Source of the DNA: Pseudomonadota bacterium
GTDB lineage: Bacteria > Pseudomonadota > Gammaproteobacteria > Steroidobacterales > Steroidobacteraceae
NCBI GenBank assembly: GCA_023433465.1
Contig: JAEZCR010000071.1
Location: forward strand, 1 to 29,812
Reading direction: 5' to 3'
Length of the DNA stretch: 29,812 nt
In this document: piece by piece, positions 7,243 through 16,350 of the stretch
Position numbering within the stretch: the stretch's first letter is position 1
How the letters are laid out: every line of letters starts with the position of its first letter
The notes under the pieces: generated by a model
Databases searched by the model: none
Told to the model about the DNA's origin: nothing
What the model saw: the letters and a program-made list of their open reading frames with translations, nothing else
Program-made: the position numbers and the translations under genes

Positions 7243-8304
7243 CTACCCCTGATCCTTGAAAGGCTCGAACTTGGACTTGTTGATGCCCTTCTTGTAGGCC
7301 TCCTTGCCCGTCACGGTGCGCTGGTTGAGCAGCGCCTCGATCGCGCTGTCCATCGTGCGCATGCCGAACTGGCTGCCTGACTGCATCGTGGTCTCGAGCT
7401 GGTCCAGCTTGCCCTGGCGGATGAGGTTCGAGACCGCGGGCGTGTTCACGAGGATCTCGAGGGCCGCGACGCGGCCGCTCTTGTCCGCCCGCTGCAGCAG
7501 CTGCTGCGAGACCACGCCGCGCAACGAGGTCGAGAGCATCGTGCGCACGTGACTTTGTTTGTCCGCCGGGAACACGTTGACCATGCGGTCGACGGTCTGC
7601 GCGGCGCCGTTGGTGTGCAGCGTGCCCATCACGAGGATGCCCATCTCGGCGGCGGTCACGGCGATGCTGATGGTTTCGTAGTCGCGCAACTCACCGACCA
7701 GCACGACGTCGGGATCCTCGCGCAAGCCCGATTGCAGCGCCGCGGCGAACCCCTTCGTATGGACTCCGACCTCACGCTGGCTGATCAGGCAGTTCTTGCG
7801 CCTGTGCACGAATTCGATCGGATCCTCGATGGTGAGGATGTGTCCTTTCATGCGCGAGTTGATGTCGTCGATCATCGCCGCGAGCGTCGTGGACTTTCCC
7901 GAGCCGGTCTTGCCGGTCACGAGGATGAGGCCGTTGTTGGCCCGGCACAGCTGGTGGATCGCGGGCGGCAGGTTGAGCTGCTCGAGCGAGAGCGCCTTGG
8001 ACGGAATGGCGCGCATCACCGCGCCCATGCCGTTGAGCTGGCGCATCACGTTCACGCGGAAGCGGCCGTACTCGCCCATGTTGTACGCGAAGTCCGCGCC
8101 GTCGTGCTCCTCGAAGCGCTTGACCGCCGTCTTCGGCATGATTTCGTACAACGTGTTCTGCACGAATTCCTTTTCGAGCCGATCGGGGCGCAGCGGCTGC
8201 AGGTCGCCGTACAGGCGGATGCGCGGCGGATCGCCGGCCAGGAAGTGCAGGTCCGAGCCCTTCTTGGACAGGACTTCCTTCAGGTATTCGTCGATGACGG
8301 GCAT
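7243..8304 (-). CDS. PilT-family type IV pilus retraction ATPase, copy 2
   Basis: Hexameric secretion-type ATPase, 353 residues. An N-terminal PAS-like domain (GSDLHFLAGDPPRIRLYGD) is followed by the RecA-like core: Walker A GKTGSGKST, the Asp box TIEDPIEFVH, Walker B LVGELRDYETI and the His box GTLHTNGAAQT. A PilT-type C-terminal helix reads AVSNLIRQGK, close to the AIRNLIRE motif that is functionally important in PilT. It resembles PilT more than PilU. In P. aeruginosa, PilT disassembles the pilus fibre at the inner membrane. ATG 8304 has GAGG 8 nt upstream. It lies 15 bp after the first PilT-like gene and is the last gene of the kinase operon. No pilin or assembly genes are nearby, so this is probably a paralogue of a canonical pilT elsewhere. 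Confidence 0.92.
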   Translation of the reverse strand: MPVIDEYLKEVLSKKGSDLHFLAGDPPRIRLYGDLQPLRPDRLEKEFVQNTLYEIMPKTAVKRFEEHDGADFAYNMGEYGRFRVNVMRQLNGMGAVMRAIPSKALSLEQLNLPPAIHQLCRANNGLILVTGKTGSGKSTTLAAMIDDINSRMKGHILTIEDPIEFVHRRKNCLISQREVGVHTKGFAAALQSGLREDPDVVLVGELRDYETISIAVTAAEMGILVMGTLHTNGAAQTVDRMVNVFPADKQSHVRTMLSTSLRGVVSQQLLQRADKSGRVAALEILVNTPAVSNLIRQGKLDQLETTMQSGSQFGMRTMDSAIEALLNQRTVTGKEAYKKGINKSKFEPFKDQG

Positions 8305-8319
8305 GAGCGCGACCTCGGC

Positions 8320-9432
8320 CTAACCACCTGAGGCCGCGTTCGGCGGCGCCATTTCCAGTTTCGGCGTGAGCGAGGTATCCGTCGCGTAACGCTGGAAGGG
8401 GCGGCGGTCCGACGCGTAGGTCACGGCGTCGTCCGGGTCGATTTCCTTCCGGGCCAATGCGTCGAGCAGCGACTGGTCCATGAGGCTCATGCCGAGATCC
8501 TTGCCCGTCATGATCTGGTTGGGGATCTGGTGCGTCTGGTCCGTCTGGATGAGCTTCGCGACGGCGCGCGTCATCACCAGGGTTTCGCAGATGGCCTTGC
8601 GCGCGCGCTGGTCGGCGGTCTTCACGAGGATCTGCGTGACCACGGCGAGCAGACTCTGCGAGAGGAAGCTCTTGGTCTGCTCGCGTTCCTCGATCGGCAG
8701 CGCGTCGATGATGCGGTCGATGGTCTTGGCGGCCGAGGTCGTGTGCAGCGTGCCGAGCACGAGGTGTCCGGTTTCGGCGGCGGTCATCGCCATCGAAATG
8801 GTCTCCGCGTCGCGCAATTCGCCGACGAGGATGACGTCCGGGTCCTCGCGCATCGCGGCGCGCACGCCTTCGGCGAACGTCGGGATGTGCGTGCCGAGCT
8901 CGCGCTGGATGACCTGGCTCTGCTTGCTGCGGTGGACGAACTCGATCGGATCTTCGAGCGAGATGATGTTGAGTCGCCGCGTCGTGTTCAGGTGATCGAT
9001 CATCGCCGCGAGCGTGGTCGACTTGCCCGTGCCGGTCGCGCCGGTGACCAGCACCATGCCCTGGTGGTAGTCGCACAGCTTCTTGACGATGGGCGGCAGG
9101 GCGAGCTTGTCGAGGCTGGGGATGTCCTGCGGAATCGCGCGGAAGGTGGCGCCGATGCCGGTTTCCTTGCGGAAGACGTTGACGCGGAAGCGCCCGCCAT
9201 CGGCCGTCACGTACGAGAAGTCGAGATCGTTGCCCTTGGAGAAGTAATCGTGCTGGTTCTTCGTGAAGATCTCGGTCAGGTAACTTTCGAGCTCCTGGTC
9301 GCCGACATCACGGAACTTGATCGGCATCAGGTCGCCGTTCATGCGCAGCATGGGCGGAACGCCGACGGCCAGGTGCACGTCGGAGCAATTCTGCTGCATA
9401 CCGAGCTTCAGGAACGCATCGATACGGGCCAC
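8320..9432 (-). CDS. PilT-family type IV pilus retraction ATPase, copy 1
   Basis: PilT-like ATPase, 370 residues, clearly diverged from its neighbour. The N-terminus ARIDAFLKLGMQQNCSDVHL aligns with the PilT start, which supports the GTG at 9432; GGAG lies about 11 nt upstream. The core has Walker A GATGTGKST, SLEDPIEFVH, Walker B LVGELRDAETI and the His box GTLHTTSAAKT. The AIRNLIRE-like segment is degenerate (AVAKLIQTDQ), and a C-terminal extension follows (about 345-370: Pro-rich, ending NAASGG). Loss of the AIRNLIRE consensus suggests altered retraction or regulation, perhaps a partner in a mixed hexamer or an accessory role like PilU; that is inference. It sits between the kinase gene (102 bp) and copy 2 (15 bp). 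Confidence 0.92.
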   Translation of the reverse strand: MARIDAFLKLGMQQNCSDVHLAVGVPPMLRMNGDLMPIKFRDVGDQELESYLTEIFTKNQHDYFSKGNDLDFSYVTADGGRFRVNVFRKETGIGATFRAIPQDIPSLDKLALPPIVKKLCDYHQGMVLVTGATGTGKSTTLAAMIDHLNTTRRLNIISLEDPIEFVHRSKQSQVIQRELGTHIPTFAEGVRAAMREDPDVILVGELRDAETISMAMTAAETGHLVLGTLHTTSAAKTIDRIIDALPIEEREQTKSFLSQSLLAVVTQILVKTADQRARKAICETLVMTRAVAKLIQTDQTHQIPNQIMTGKDLGMSLMDQSLLDALARKEIDPDDAVTYASDRRPFQRYATDTSLTPKLEMAPPNAASGG

Positions 9433-9534
9433 GGTGGGGCGCTCTCCGGGTCAAATATGTCTCACCCAAGCATGCGACGGTGAGGCGGACCCCAAGTGTG
9501 ACGCACTGCGCGATTCTTCGCGAGTGTCAGGTAC

Positions 9535-12063
9535 TTAGCGGTATTTTTCCAAGGCCGCGCGAAGTTCCTGCATCGTCTGGAAGCGCTTGTCCTTGTCGAC
9601 GGCCATGGCCTGCATGATGACCTCGGGCAGCCCGGCGGGCAGGGCCGGGTTGAGCTCGCGCGGCGGGCGCGCCTTGCCCTGCACGTGCTGGTACATGACC
9701 GACATGTGATCGCCGCGCGCATAGGGCGGCACGCCGGTCATGATTTCGTAGAGGATGACGCCGAGCGCATACACGTCCGCGCGCTGGTCGACTTTCTTGC
9801 CGAGGATCTGCTCGGGCGCCATGTATTTCGGCGAGCCGATGACGTAACCCGTCTTCGTGAGCTGCGTGTCGCCTTCGCGCTGCGCGGCCGCGACGCCGAA
9901 ATCCACGATCTTGAGCAGGCCTTCGTTGTTGATCAGCACGTTTGCGGGCTTGAGGTCGCGATGCACGATGCCCACCGCGTGCGCGACCTCCATGCCGGTG
10001 CAGATGTCGATGCCGAAGCCGAGCGCGCGCGCCAGCGGCATGGGCTTCTCGCCGACGACTTCGCTGCCGAGCGTATGCGAGGGGAAGTACTCCATCGAGA
10101 TGGCGTAATTGCCCTGGATGAACAGGAAGTCGTAGATGCGGATGACGTTGTGGTGCGTGATCTTGCGGCTGTACCGCAGCTCATGCACGAAACGCTTCAT
10201 GATCTCTTCGTCTTCCGAGACGTTCGGGTTCAGGAACTTGAGGATCAGGCGCTCGTCGACGACGGTGTCTTCCATGAGCAGCACCGTGCCGAACGCGCCC
10301 TTGCCGATGCGTTCGACGAACTTGTAGCGGCCCTCGATGATGTCGCCGGGCTTGAGCGTCTGGATGTCGAGCTTCTGCGGGCCAGCCATCTGCTCGGCCT
10401 GCTTGATCGAGCGCTGTACTTCCTGCTCGGACATGAGCAGCGTGCGCGCGGGCTGCTGCGCGGTGACGGCCGGCGGCGGGACGGCATCGGGACGTGGCCG
10501 CGCGGCAGGCGGCGGCGCCATGGGCGCGGAGTGCGGCACGCTCGGCGCCTGCGTCGCTCCCTCGGAACGATGCCCGGGCGTGATGGAGGTCGGCATCCGG
10601 TTCTGCGTCGACGAGAGGCGCGAGCCACTGACCGAGAAGCGCGAATCGAGATCCGACAGCGCGCGCAGCGCCGCCTGCGCGACGGTCTGCTCGGCGTCCG
10701 CGGTCTGACCCTGGATCTGCACGCGGATCGCTTCGAGACGACGCTCGTCGGCGAGCTTCGCGAGCGAGGAGATCGCCTCGATGCGGATGTCCTTCTCGTC
10801 GCGCTGAAGCATCGGCATCACGGAGTCGATGACCTTGTGATCGCCGAGCCTTCCGAGCGCGCGCACCACGACGGGCAACGAGCGGGCGGGCGTGGTCTCG
10901 AGCATCTCGAGCAGGCGGGGCACGGCGCGCTTGCTGCCGATTTCGGCCAGTGCGTCGACGGCGCGTTCGCTGACCCACCAGTCCTTGTCCTTCGTCGCGT
11001 CGATGAGGTGGCCCACCGCGCGGTCGTCCTTCGTCTGGTTCAGGATTTCCACCGCGGCGCGGCGCACGTCTTCGTCTTCGTCGCCGACCAGGTGCAACAC
11101 GGCCTCGACGACTTTCGGTCCGCCGATCTTGCCGAGTGCGTCGGCGGCGCGGCTGCGCACCCACCAGTCGTCGTCGGCGACGGCTTCGAGCAGATCCTTC
11201 ACCGACTTCGAGTTGCCGATCTCGTTGAGCACTTCGACGGCCGCGCGGCGCGCGTACTCGTTCTCGTCCTTGAGGACCGGGATCAGATACTTGATCGTCT
11301 CCGGATCGTTGGCGCGGATCACGACGTCGACGGCCTTGTTCTGGACGTCGATCTCGGGATCGCGCAGCAGCGCGCAAACCTTTTCGACGTCGATCGCGCC
11401 GTCCATTTTCGCGAGCGCGGACAGCGTCGCCGAACGCACGAGCTTGTTCGTGTCGTTGAGCTGCTGCTGCAGGGCGCGCGAAACCTCCGGTCTCGGGAAA
11501 CGGGACAGGATGTTGATGATGTGCAGGCGCGCGACCGGATCCTTGCCGTTCAGGCGGCCGACCAGCTCGGGCAGGTCGTTGTCGGTCGCGATCTCACCGA
11601 GGATGCGGAACAGCGCGGCCTTTTCGTTCGCCTCCTGCTTGTACGCGGATTGCAGGATTTCGCGCACCGAGAGCCGCGACCGATGCGCATTGATGACGTC
11701 GAGCAGCGCGGATTTCGCGACTCCTTCGGTGCTCAGGGCATCGAGCAGCATCGTCGGCGGGTAGGCGCGGCTGCTCGAGAGGGCCCAGGCCACGCCCGCG
11801 ACGACGCGCGGACTGCCCGTGACCATCGCTTCGATGAACTTCGGGAAGGTCTTCTGATTGACGAGCCCGGTCAGGACCTCGATGTAGGCCACGGTCGCGA
11901 TCTTGTCGGCGTCGGCGAGTGCGGCCGTGACGGGTTCGATCGCGCCCGGCCCCAGCTCGCGAAGCTTCGCGATGGCCTTTTGCGTCTGGGGAGCCGCGAC
12001 GTCGGTCGCTTCCTTCAGCTCCGTGATGAACCGGTCTGCCCGGATGTTGGTGAAAAAACTCAT
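9535..12063 (-). CDS. HEAT-repeat protein fused to a C-terminal eukaryotic-type Ser/Thr protein kinase
   Basis: Predicted cytoplasmic protein of 842 residues with no membrane segment or PASTA domain. Residues of about 10-470 are tandem HEAT (PBS-lyase-like) helical repeats with recurring blocks such as DDDWWVRSRAADALGKIG. A Ser/Pro/Ala linker (about 475-555) follows. The kinase domain (about 580-842) looks intact: glycine loop GKGAFG, ATP-binding lysine in LILKF (about 609), helix-C glutamate in VHELRYS, catalytic HRDLKPAN (about 701), DFG (about 721), and SPKYMAPE after a Thr-rich activation loop. It should be active on Ser/Thr. I use ATG 12063 (MSFFTNIRADRF). A GTG at 12090 with AGGA upstream would add nine residues. 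It is followed by two PilT-like genes, so it may regulate pilus retraction, with the repeats as a docking scaffold; that is inference. Confidence 0.93.
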   Translation of the reverse strand: MSFFTNIRADRFITELKEATDVAAPQTQKAIAKLRELGPGAIEPVTAALADADKIATVAYIEVLTGLVNQKTFPKFIEAMVTGSPRVVAGVAWALSSSRAYPPTMLLDALSTEGVAKSALLDVINAHRSRLSVREILQSAYKQEANEKAALFRILGEIATDNDLPELVGRLNGKDPVARLHIINILSRFPRPEVSRALQQQLNDTNKLVRSATLSALAKMDGAIDVEKVCALLRDPEIDVQNKAVDVVIRANDPETIKYLIPVLKDENEYARRAAVEVLNEIGNSKSVKDLLEAVADDDWWVRSRAADALGKIGGPKVVEAVLHLVGDEDEDVRRAAVEILNQTKDDRAVGHLIDATKDKDWWVSERAVDALAEIGSKRAVPRLLEMLETTPARSLPVVVRALGRLGDHKVIDSVMPMLQRDEKDIRIEAISSLAKLADERRLEAIRVQIQGQTADAEQTVAQAALRALSDLDSRFSVSGSRLSSTQNRMPTSITPGHRSEGATQAPSVPHSAPMAPPPAARPRPDAVPPPAVTAQQPARTLLMSEQEVQRSIKQAEQMAGPQKLDIQTLKPGDIIEGRYKFVERIGKGAFGTVLLMEDTVVDERLILKFLNPNVSEDEEIMKRFVHELRYSRKITHHNVIRIYDFLFIQGNYAISMEYFPSHTLGSEVVGEKPMPLARALGFGIDICTGMEVAHAVGIVHRDLKPANVLINNEGLLKIVDFGVAAAQREGDTQLTKTGYVIGSPKYMAPEQILGKKVDQRADVYALGVILYEIMTGVPPYARGDHMSVMYQHVQGKARPPRELNPALPAGLPEVIMQAMAVDKDKRFQTMQELRAALEKYR

Positions 12064-12151
12064 GGAACGGGTGACCCGCCTGGCGCCCACCGACTCCGGT
12101 CCTGCGATGCGCTCACGGGTTGATACAAGCTTGCCGTCCTTCTGTCCCTGC

Positions 12152-12167
12152 TACAAAAATTATGCCA
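12152..12167 (-). promoter_or_regulatory. Sigma-54 (-24/-12)-like promoter upstream of the HEAT-kinase/PilT operon
   Basis: The minus strand reads TGGCATAATTTTTGTA. Against the RpoN consensus TGGCAYR-N4-TTGCW it matches every position except the C of the -12 GC. It sits 61 nt upstream of GTG 12090 and 88 nt upstream of ATG 12063. It could instead act as a sigma-70 extended -10 (TGG then CATAAT). RpoN control would be in keeping with its role in pilA transcription in Pseudomonas. Confidence 0.4.
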
Positions 12168-12195
12168 CATGTCTCGCCCACGGCAGCCGATTCGG

Positions 12196-12201
12196 TAGAA
12201 T
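12196..12201 (+). promoter_or_regulatory. Candidate -10 for mrp-dcd
   Basis: TAGAAT lies 39 nt before the mrp ATG in the divergent intergenic region. No good -35 is seen (CTCGCC at 17-bp spacing). Confidence 0.3.
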
Positions 12202-12240
12202 CCGGCCCCCCCGTTGTCCCGGCGGACATTCAGAATTCTT

Positions 12241-13335
12241 ATGGTTGCAGAGCTTTCCGCCGAATTTCGCGCACTGGTCGAAAGTTATTCCGACCCGTTC
12301 GTCGGGACGACGCTCGGAAACGCGAAAGCCGTCGATTCCGTGGAGCTGAAAGGTGAACGGGCTCACGTTCGCGTGGCACTGGGTTTCCCCATCGACGATT
12401 ACCGCGAGGAATTCACGCGGGCCCTCGCCGCGCATCTGAAGGCGGGCGGCGCGCCCGCGAACGTCGAGATCGAAGTCGTCGCGAAGATCGCGGCGCATGC
12501 CGTGCAGCGGCAGCTCTCACCACTCGCCGGCGTGCGCAACATCGTCGCGGTGGCGTCCGGAAAAGGTGGCGTCGGCAAGTCCACGGTCGCGGCGAATCTC
12601 GCGTTGGCGTGGGCGCGCCAGGGCGCGCGCGCCGGCATCCTCGACGCGGACATCTACGGTCCGAGCCAGCCCATCATGCTGGGTCTCGCGGGGCAGAAGC
12701 CCACGTCGCCGGACGGCAAACGCATCAAGCCGCTCATGGCGCATGGCGTCGCGGCGATGTCGATCGGATTCCTCATCGATCCCGAGCAGCCGATGGTGTG
12801 GCGCGGGCCGATGGTGACGCAGGCGCTGACGCAGCTCCTGAACGACACCGAATGGGGCGATCTCGACTACCTGGTGATCGACATGCCGCCCGGCACGGGC
12901 GACATCCAGCTCACCCTCGCGCAGCGCGTGCCGGTGGCGGGCGCCGTGATCGTGACGACGCCGCAGGACATCGCGCTTGCGGACGCCCGCAAGGGCCTCA
13001 AGATGTTCGAGAAGGTCAACGTGCCCGTGCTCGGGGTGGTCGAGAACATGAGCGTGCACGTGTGCGGCAACTGCGGCCATGTGGAACACCTGTTCGGCGC
13101 CGGCGGCGGCGCGCGCATGGCCGCGCAGTACGGCGTCGAACTGCTTGGCGAACTACCGTTGGACGCTCGGGTCCGCGAGGAAGCCGATGGCGGCGCGCCG
13201 ACCGTGGTCGCCGCGCCGGAGTCAGCGCACGCCGCGCCGTATTTCACGATGGCGCGCCGGACCGCCGCCGCGCTCGCGCGGCGCGCGAAGGATCGGTCGA
13301 CGCTGTTTCCGAAGATCGTCGTAGAAGAAAGTTAG
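12241..13335 (+). CDS. mrp: Mrp/ApbC/NBP35-family iron-sulfur cluster carrier ATPase
   Basis: P-loop scaffold that loads or transfers [4Fe-4S] clusters to apoproteins in the cytoplasm, 364 residues. The first 90 or so residues form a MIP18/DUF59-like domain. The deviant Walker A reads ASGKGGVGKST. Further motifs are LDADIYGPSQP, IDMPPGTGD and the cluster-binding CGNCGH (C-x2-C), followed by LPLDARVREEADGG. I chose ATG 12241; a TTG nine codons earlier is open but adds unlike sequence. No strong Shine-Dalgarno is visible. It is followed 18 bp later by dcd, a pairing I recall from Pseudomonas, where metG is also adjacent; here the kinase/PilT module lies between mrp and metG. Confidence 0.96.
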   Translation: MVAELSAEFRALVESYSDPFVGTTLGNAKAVDSVELKGERAHVRVALGFPIDDYREEFTRALAAHLKAGGAPANVEIEVVAKIAAHAVQRQLSPLAGVRNIVAVASGKGGVGKSTVAANLALAWARQGARAGILDADIYGPSQPIMLGLAGQKPTSPDGKRIKPLMAHGVAAMSIGFLIDPEQPMVWRGPMVTQALTQLLNDTEWGDLDYLVIDMPPGTGDIQLTLAQRVPVAGAVIVTTPQDIALADARKGLKMFEKVNVPVLGVVENMSVHVCGNCGHVEHLFGAGGGARMAAQYGVELLGELPLDARVREEADGGAPTVVAAPESAHAAPYFTMARRTAAALARRAKDRSTLFPKIVVEES

Positions 13336-13353
13336 CCCGCGAAAGGGAGTCAG

Positions 13354-13923
13354 ATGAGCATCAAGTCGGACCATTGGATCCGCCGAATGGCGGCGCAGCA
13401 GAAGATGATCGAGCCGTTCGCGCCCGAGCAGGTGCGCACCGCGACCGACGGCCACAAGATCGTTTCGTACGGTACGTCGAGCTACGGCTACGACGTGCGT
13501 TGCTCGCGCGAATTCAAGATCTTCACGAACATCAACTCCACGATCGTGGATCCGAAGGCGTTCGACGAAAAGAGTTTCGTGGACTTCAACGGCGACGTGT
13601 GTATCATTCCGCCTAACTCCTTCGCACTAGCTAGGACAGTCGAATACTTCCGGATACCACGCTCGACGCTGGTAGTTTGTCTCGGAAAATCGACATATGC
13701 GCGCTGCGGGATAATAGTAAACGTAACGCCTTTGGAGCCCGAGTGGGAAGGCCACGTGACCCTCGAGTTCTCCAACACCACGCCGCTGCCCGCGAAGATC
13801 TACGCGAACGAAGGCGTCGCGCAAATGTTGTTCTTCGAGTCGGATGAAGTCTGCTCGACGTCGTACAAGGATCGCGGCGGGAAGTATCAGGGGCAGACTG
13901 GGGTGACGCTGCCGAAAACCTAG
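13354..13923 (+). CDS. dcd: dCTP deaminase
   Basis: Homotrimeric enzyme of the dUTPase fold that deaminates dCTP to dUTP for thymidylate synthesis, 189 residues. Motifs are GTSSYGYDVR, PPNSFALA, GKSTYARCGI (with the conserved Ser and Arg), LEPEWEGHVTLEFSN (with the catalytic Glu in LEFSN), and the C-terminal GKYQGQTGVTLPKT lid over the nucleotide. AAGGGAG precedes ATG 13354 at good spacing. It runs in tandem with mrp and converges on the DUF3108 gene with only 3 bp between stops. Residues of about 90-129 are encoded with codons quite unlike the rest of the gene, although the protein sequence there is fully conserved. Confidence 0.97.
   Translation: MSIKSDHWIRRMAAQQKMIEPFAPEQVRTATDGHKIVSYGTSSYGYDVRCSREFKIFTNINSTIVDPKAFDEKSFVDFNGDVCIIPPNSFALARTVEYFRIPRSTLVVCLGKSTYARCGIIVNVTPLEPEWEGHVTLEFSNTTPLPAKIYANEGVAQMLFFESDEVCSTSYKDRGGKYQGQTGVTLPKT
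13621..13740 (+). other. Patch of anomalous codon use inside dcd
   Basis: Nineteen of these 40 codons end in A or T, including three ATA, three GTA and one each of CTA and AGG. The 20 codons after it contain one such codon (gaa) and the 20 before it five. Two overlapping CTAG words occur at its left end. Confidence 0.8.
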
Positions 13924-13926
13924 ACC

Positions 13927-14628
13927 CTAGTGGACACTTTCGATCAGCAGGGTGAATTCGAGCTTGCCCTTGCGCGTGCGTTCGGCCTTCACGGGTAGAT
14001 AGCCCAGCGCCGGGGCGACCCAGGTGCGCGTGAGGCGGTCTGAGCCGACGCGCTGGCTGGTGTAGACGAGGGTATCGAGACGGCCGAGCGCGGTGTCTAT
14101 CTGCTTTTCGCCTTCGAGCTTGAGCTGGTATTCCTTCACCTTGCCGTCGCCGTCCACCAGCGAAACGGTGTCGTGCAGTTTGCGTTCCTGGAGATTGCGC
14201 AGCGAGGCGATCTGCAGCGACATCGGATCCTGCGCGTCCGCGGGCAACTCCGCGTCCACGGCGTTGCCCTTCGCGGTTCCGGTGACTCGCTTGCGGCTCC
14301 AGTCGAAGCGCAGATCGACGGGCCGCTCCTTTTCATCCGTGCCCCGAAACCGCTGCGGAACGACTTGCCCGTCCACGATCTTGAACGTGCTGGTCTGCGA
14401 CAGGGAATCCGGCAGCGCCATGCGGAACACCCCGCGGGGCGTGTTCATCGTCTCGTATTCGAAAGTGCCGTCGCCGGTCGCGCGCAGCTCGATCGTCGTG
14501 CTGGCGGCCGAGATGCCTTTCCACTCGACCACGTAGCTCGCCTTGAACGGCTTCATGTCGACCGGATCCGCGAGGGCGCTGCCGCCGCAGAACGCGAGCA
14601 CGAGGAGGGCGCGTTCAAGCAGCTTCAT
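13927..14628 (-). CDS. DUF3108 domain-containing exported protein
   Basis: Probable periplasmic protein of 233 residues. A clear signal peptide (MKLLERALLVLAFCGGSALA, then DP) is followed by a beta-rich DUF3108 domain: FKASYVVEWKGISAAS, FEYETMNTPRGVF, and a C-terminal TRTWVAPALGYLPVKAER block. The function of the family is unknown to me. Two adjacent ATG codons exist (14631 and 14628). GAGG spacing favours 14628, and either lies inside the end of purN (14-bp overlap). A longer frame to 14727 is open, but its N-terminus is not signal-like. Last gene of the purM-purN-DUF3108 group, an order I recall from Pseudomonas. Export makes a direct role in purine synthesis unlikely. Confidence 0.88.
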   Translation of the reverse strand: MKLLERALLVLAFCGGSALADPVDMKPFKASYVVEWKGISAASTTIELRATGDGTFEYETMNTPRGVFRMALPDSLSQTSTFKIVDGQVVPQRFRGTDEKERPVDLRFDWSRKRVTGTAKGNAVDAELPADAQDPMSLQIASLRNLQERKLHDTVSLVDGDGKVKEYQLKLEGEKQIDTALGRLDTLVYTSQRVGSDRLTRTWVAPALGYLPVKAERTRKGKLEFTLLIESVH

Positions 14629-15264
14629 CATTTTCCTCGATGAGCGGCTCGACGAGCGGTTCTCCGTCGAAATACACGGAACCTTCGCGCCAGACGACCC
14701 GGCCCGCGGCAATGAGCGAACAGACATGTGGGTAGATGATGTGCTCGAGCGTGTGAACGCGGGCTGAAAGGCTATCCGGCGTGTCGCCGGCGCGAATCCG
14801 GAGCCGCCCCTGCATGATCACGGGACCGCCGTCGAGTTCGGGCGTGACGTAATGCACGCTGGCGCCGTGGTGCGAATCGCCGGCCGCGAGCGCACGCGCA
14901 TGGGTGTCGAGCCCCTTGTATTTGGGCAGCAACGACGGATGGATGTTGAGCAGCCTTCCCGCGAACCGCTGCACGAAGCCTTCCGACAGTATCCGCATGA
15001 AACCCGCGAGCGCGATGAGCCGGGCGCCGCTGGCGTCGATCTCGGCGGCGAGCGCGGCGTCGAACGTCGCACGATCGGGGAATTGCTTCACGGGCACGAC
15101 GGAGGTCGGCACGCCGAGCGTGGCGGCGCGGGCGAGGCCGCCGGCGGAATCGCGGTCGGCGATGACTCTGACTACTTCGTAGCGGCTGCCGGGCGCGAGG
15201 GCCGCGCGCGCGATGGCTTCCATGTTGCTGCCGCGGCCGGAGATGACCACCGCGACGGGCAGCT

Positions 15265-15268
<4 letters not shown>
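14615..15268 (-). CDS. purN: Phosphoribosylglycinamide formyltransferase
   Basis: Transfers a formyl group from 10-formyl-tetrahydrofolate to GAR, the third step of IMP synthesis. The 217-residue length is normal (E. coli 212). Motifs are the phosphate-binding GRGSNM, the folate-site segment LAGFMRIL, NIHPSLLPKYKG (with the catalytic Asn and His) and ELDGGPVI (with the catalytic Asp). The start ATG 15268 overlaps the purM TGA as ATGA, so translation is coupled. The acidic C-terminal tail (IEENDEAA) overlaps the start of the DUF3108 gene. Confidence 0.97.
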
Positions 15269-16296
<1,028 letters not shown>

Positions 16297-16344
16297 GAAA
16301 TGGCTTGTGTGTGCGGGCACGACAGCCCGGGAAAAAACGTGCGA

Positions 16345-16350
16345 TATTGT
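16345..16350 (+). promoter_or_regulatory. Candidate -10 for the DUF2066 gene, leaderless spacing
   Basis: TATTGT ends 5 nt before ATG 16356, so a transcript would begin at or next to the start codon. There is no room for a Shine-Dalgarno and no clear -35. It overlaps the purM promoter on the other strand. Confidence 0.35.

Noticed and set aside
8320..9432. Calling this gene pilU
   Set aside because: Its His box and Walker B contexts (GELRD, GTLHTTSAAKT) are PilT-like, not the PilU forms I recall; left without a symbol.
9509..9522. Hairpin CGCGA-ttct-TCGCG between the kinase and first PilT genes
   Set aside because: Only 5 bp, no T-run, and the genes appear to be one operon; not convincing as a terminator.
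9685..12123. 812-codon open frame on the plus strand opposite the kinase gene
   Set aside because: Arg/His/Asp/Val-rich shadow produced by high GC3 on the minus strand; the minus-strand product has full kinase and HEAT motifs.
12214..12240. TTG start adding nine residues to Mrp
   Set aside because: Extra residues do not resemble the family and ATG 12241 is available.
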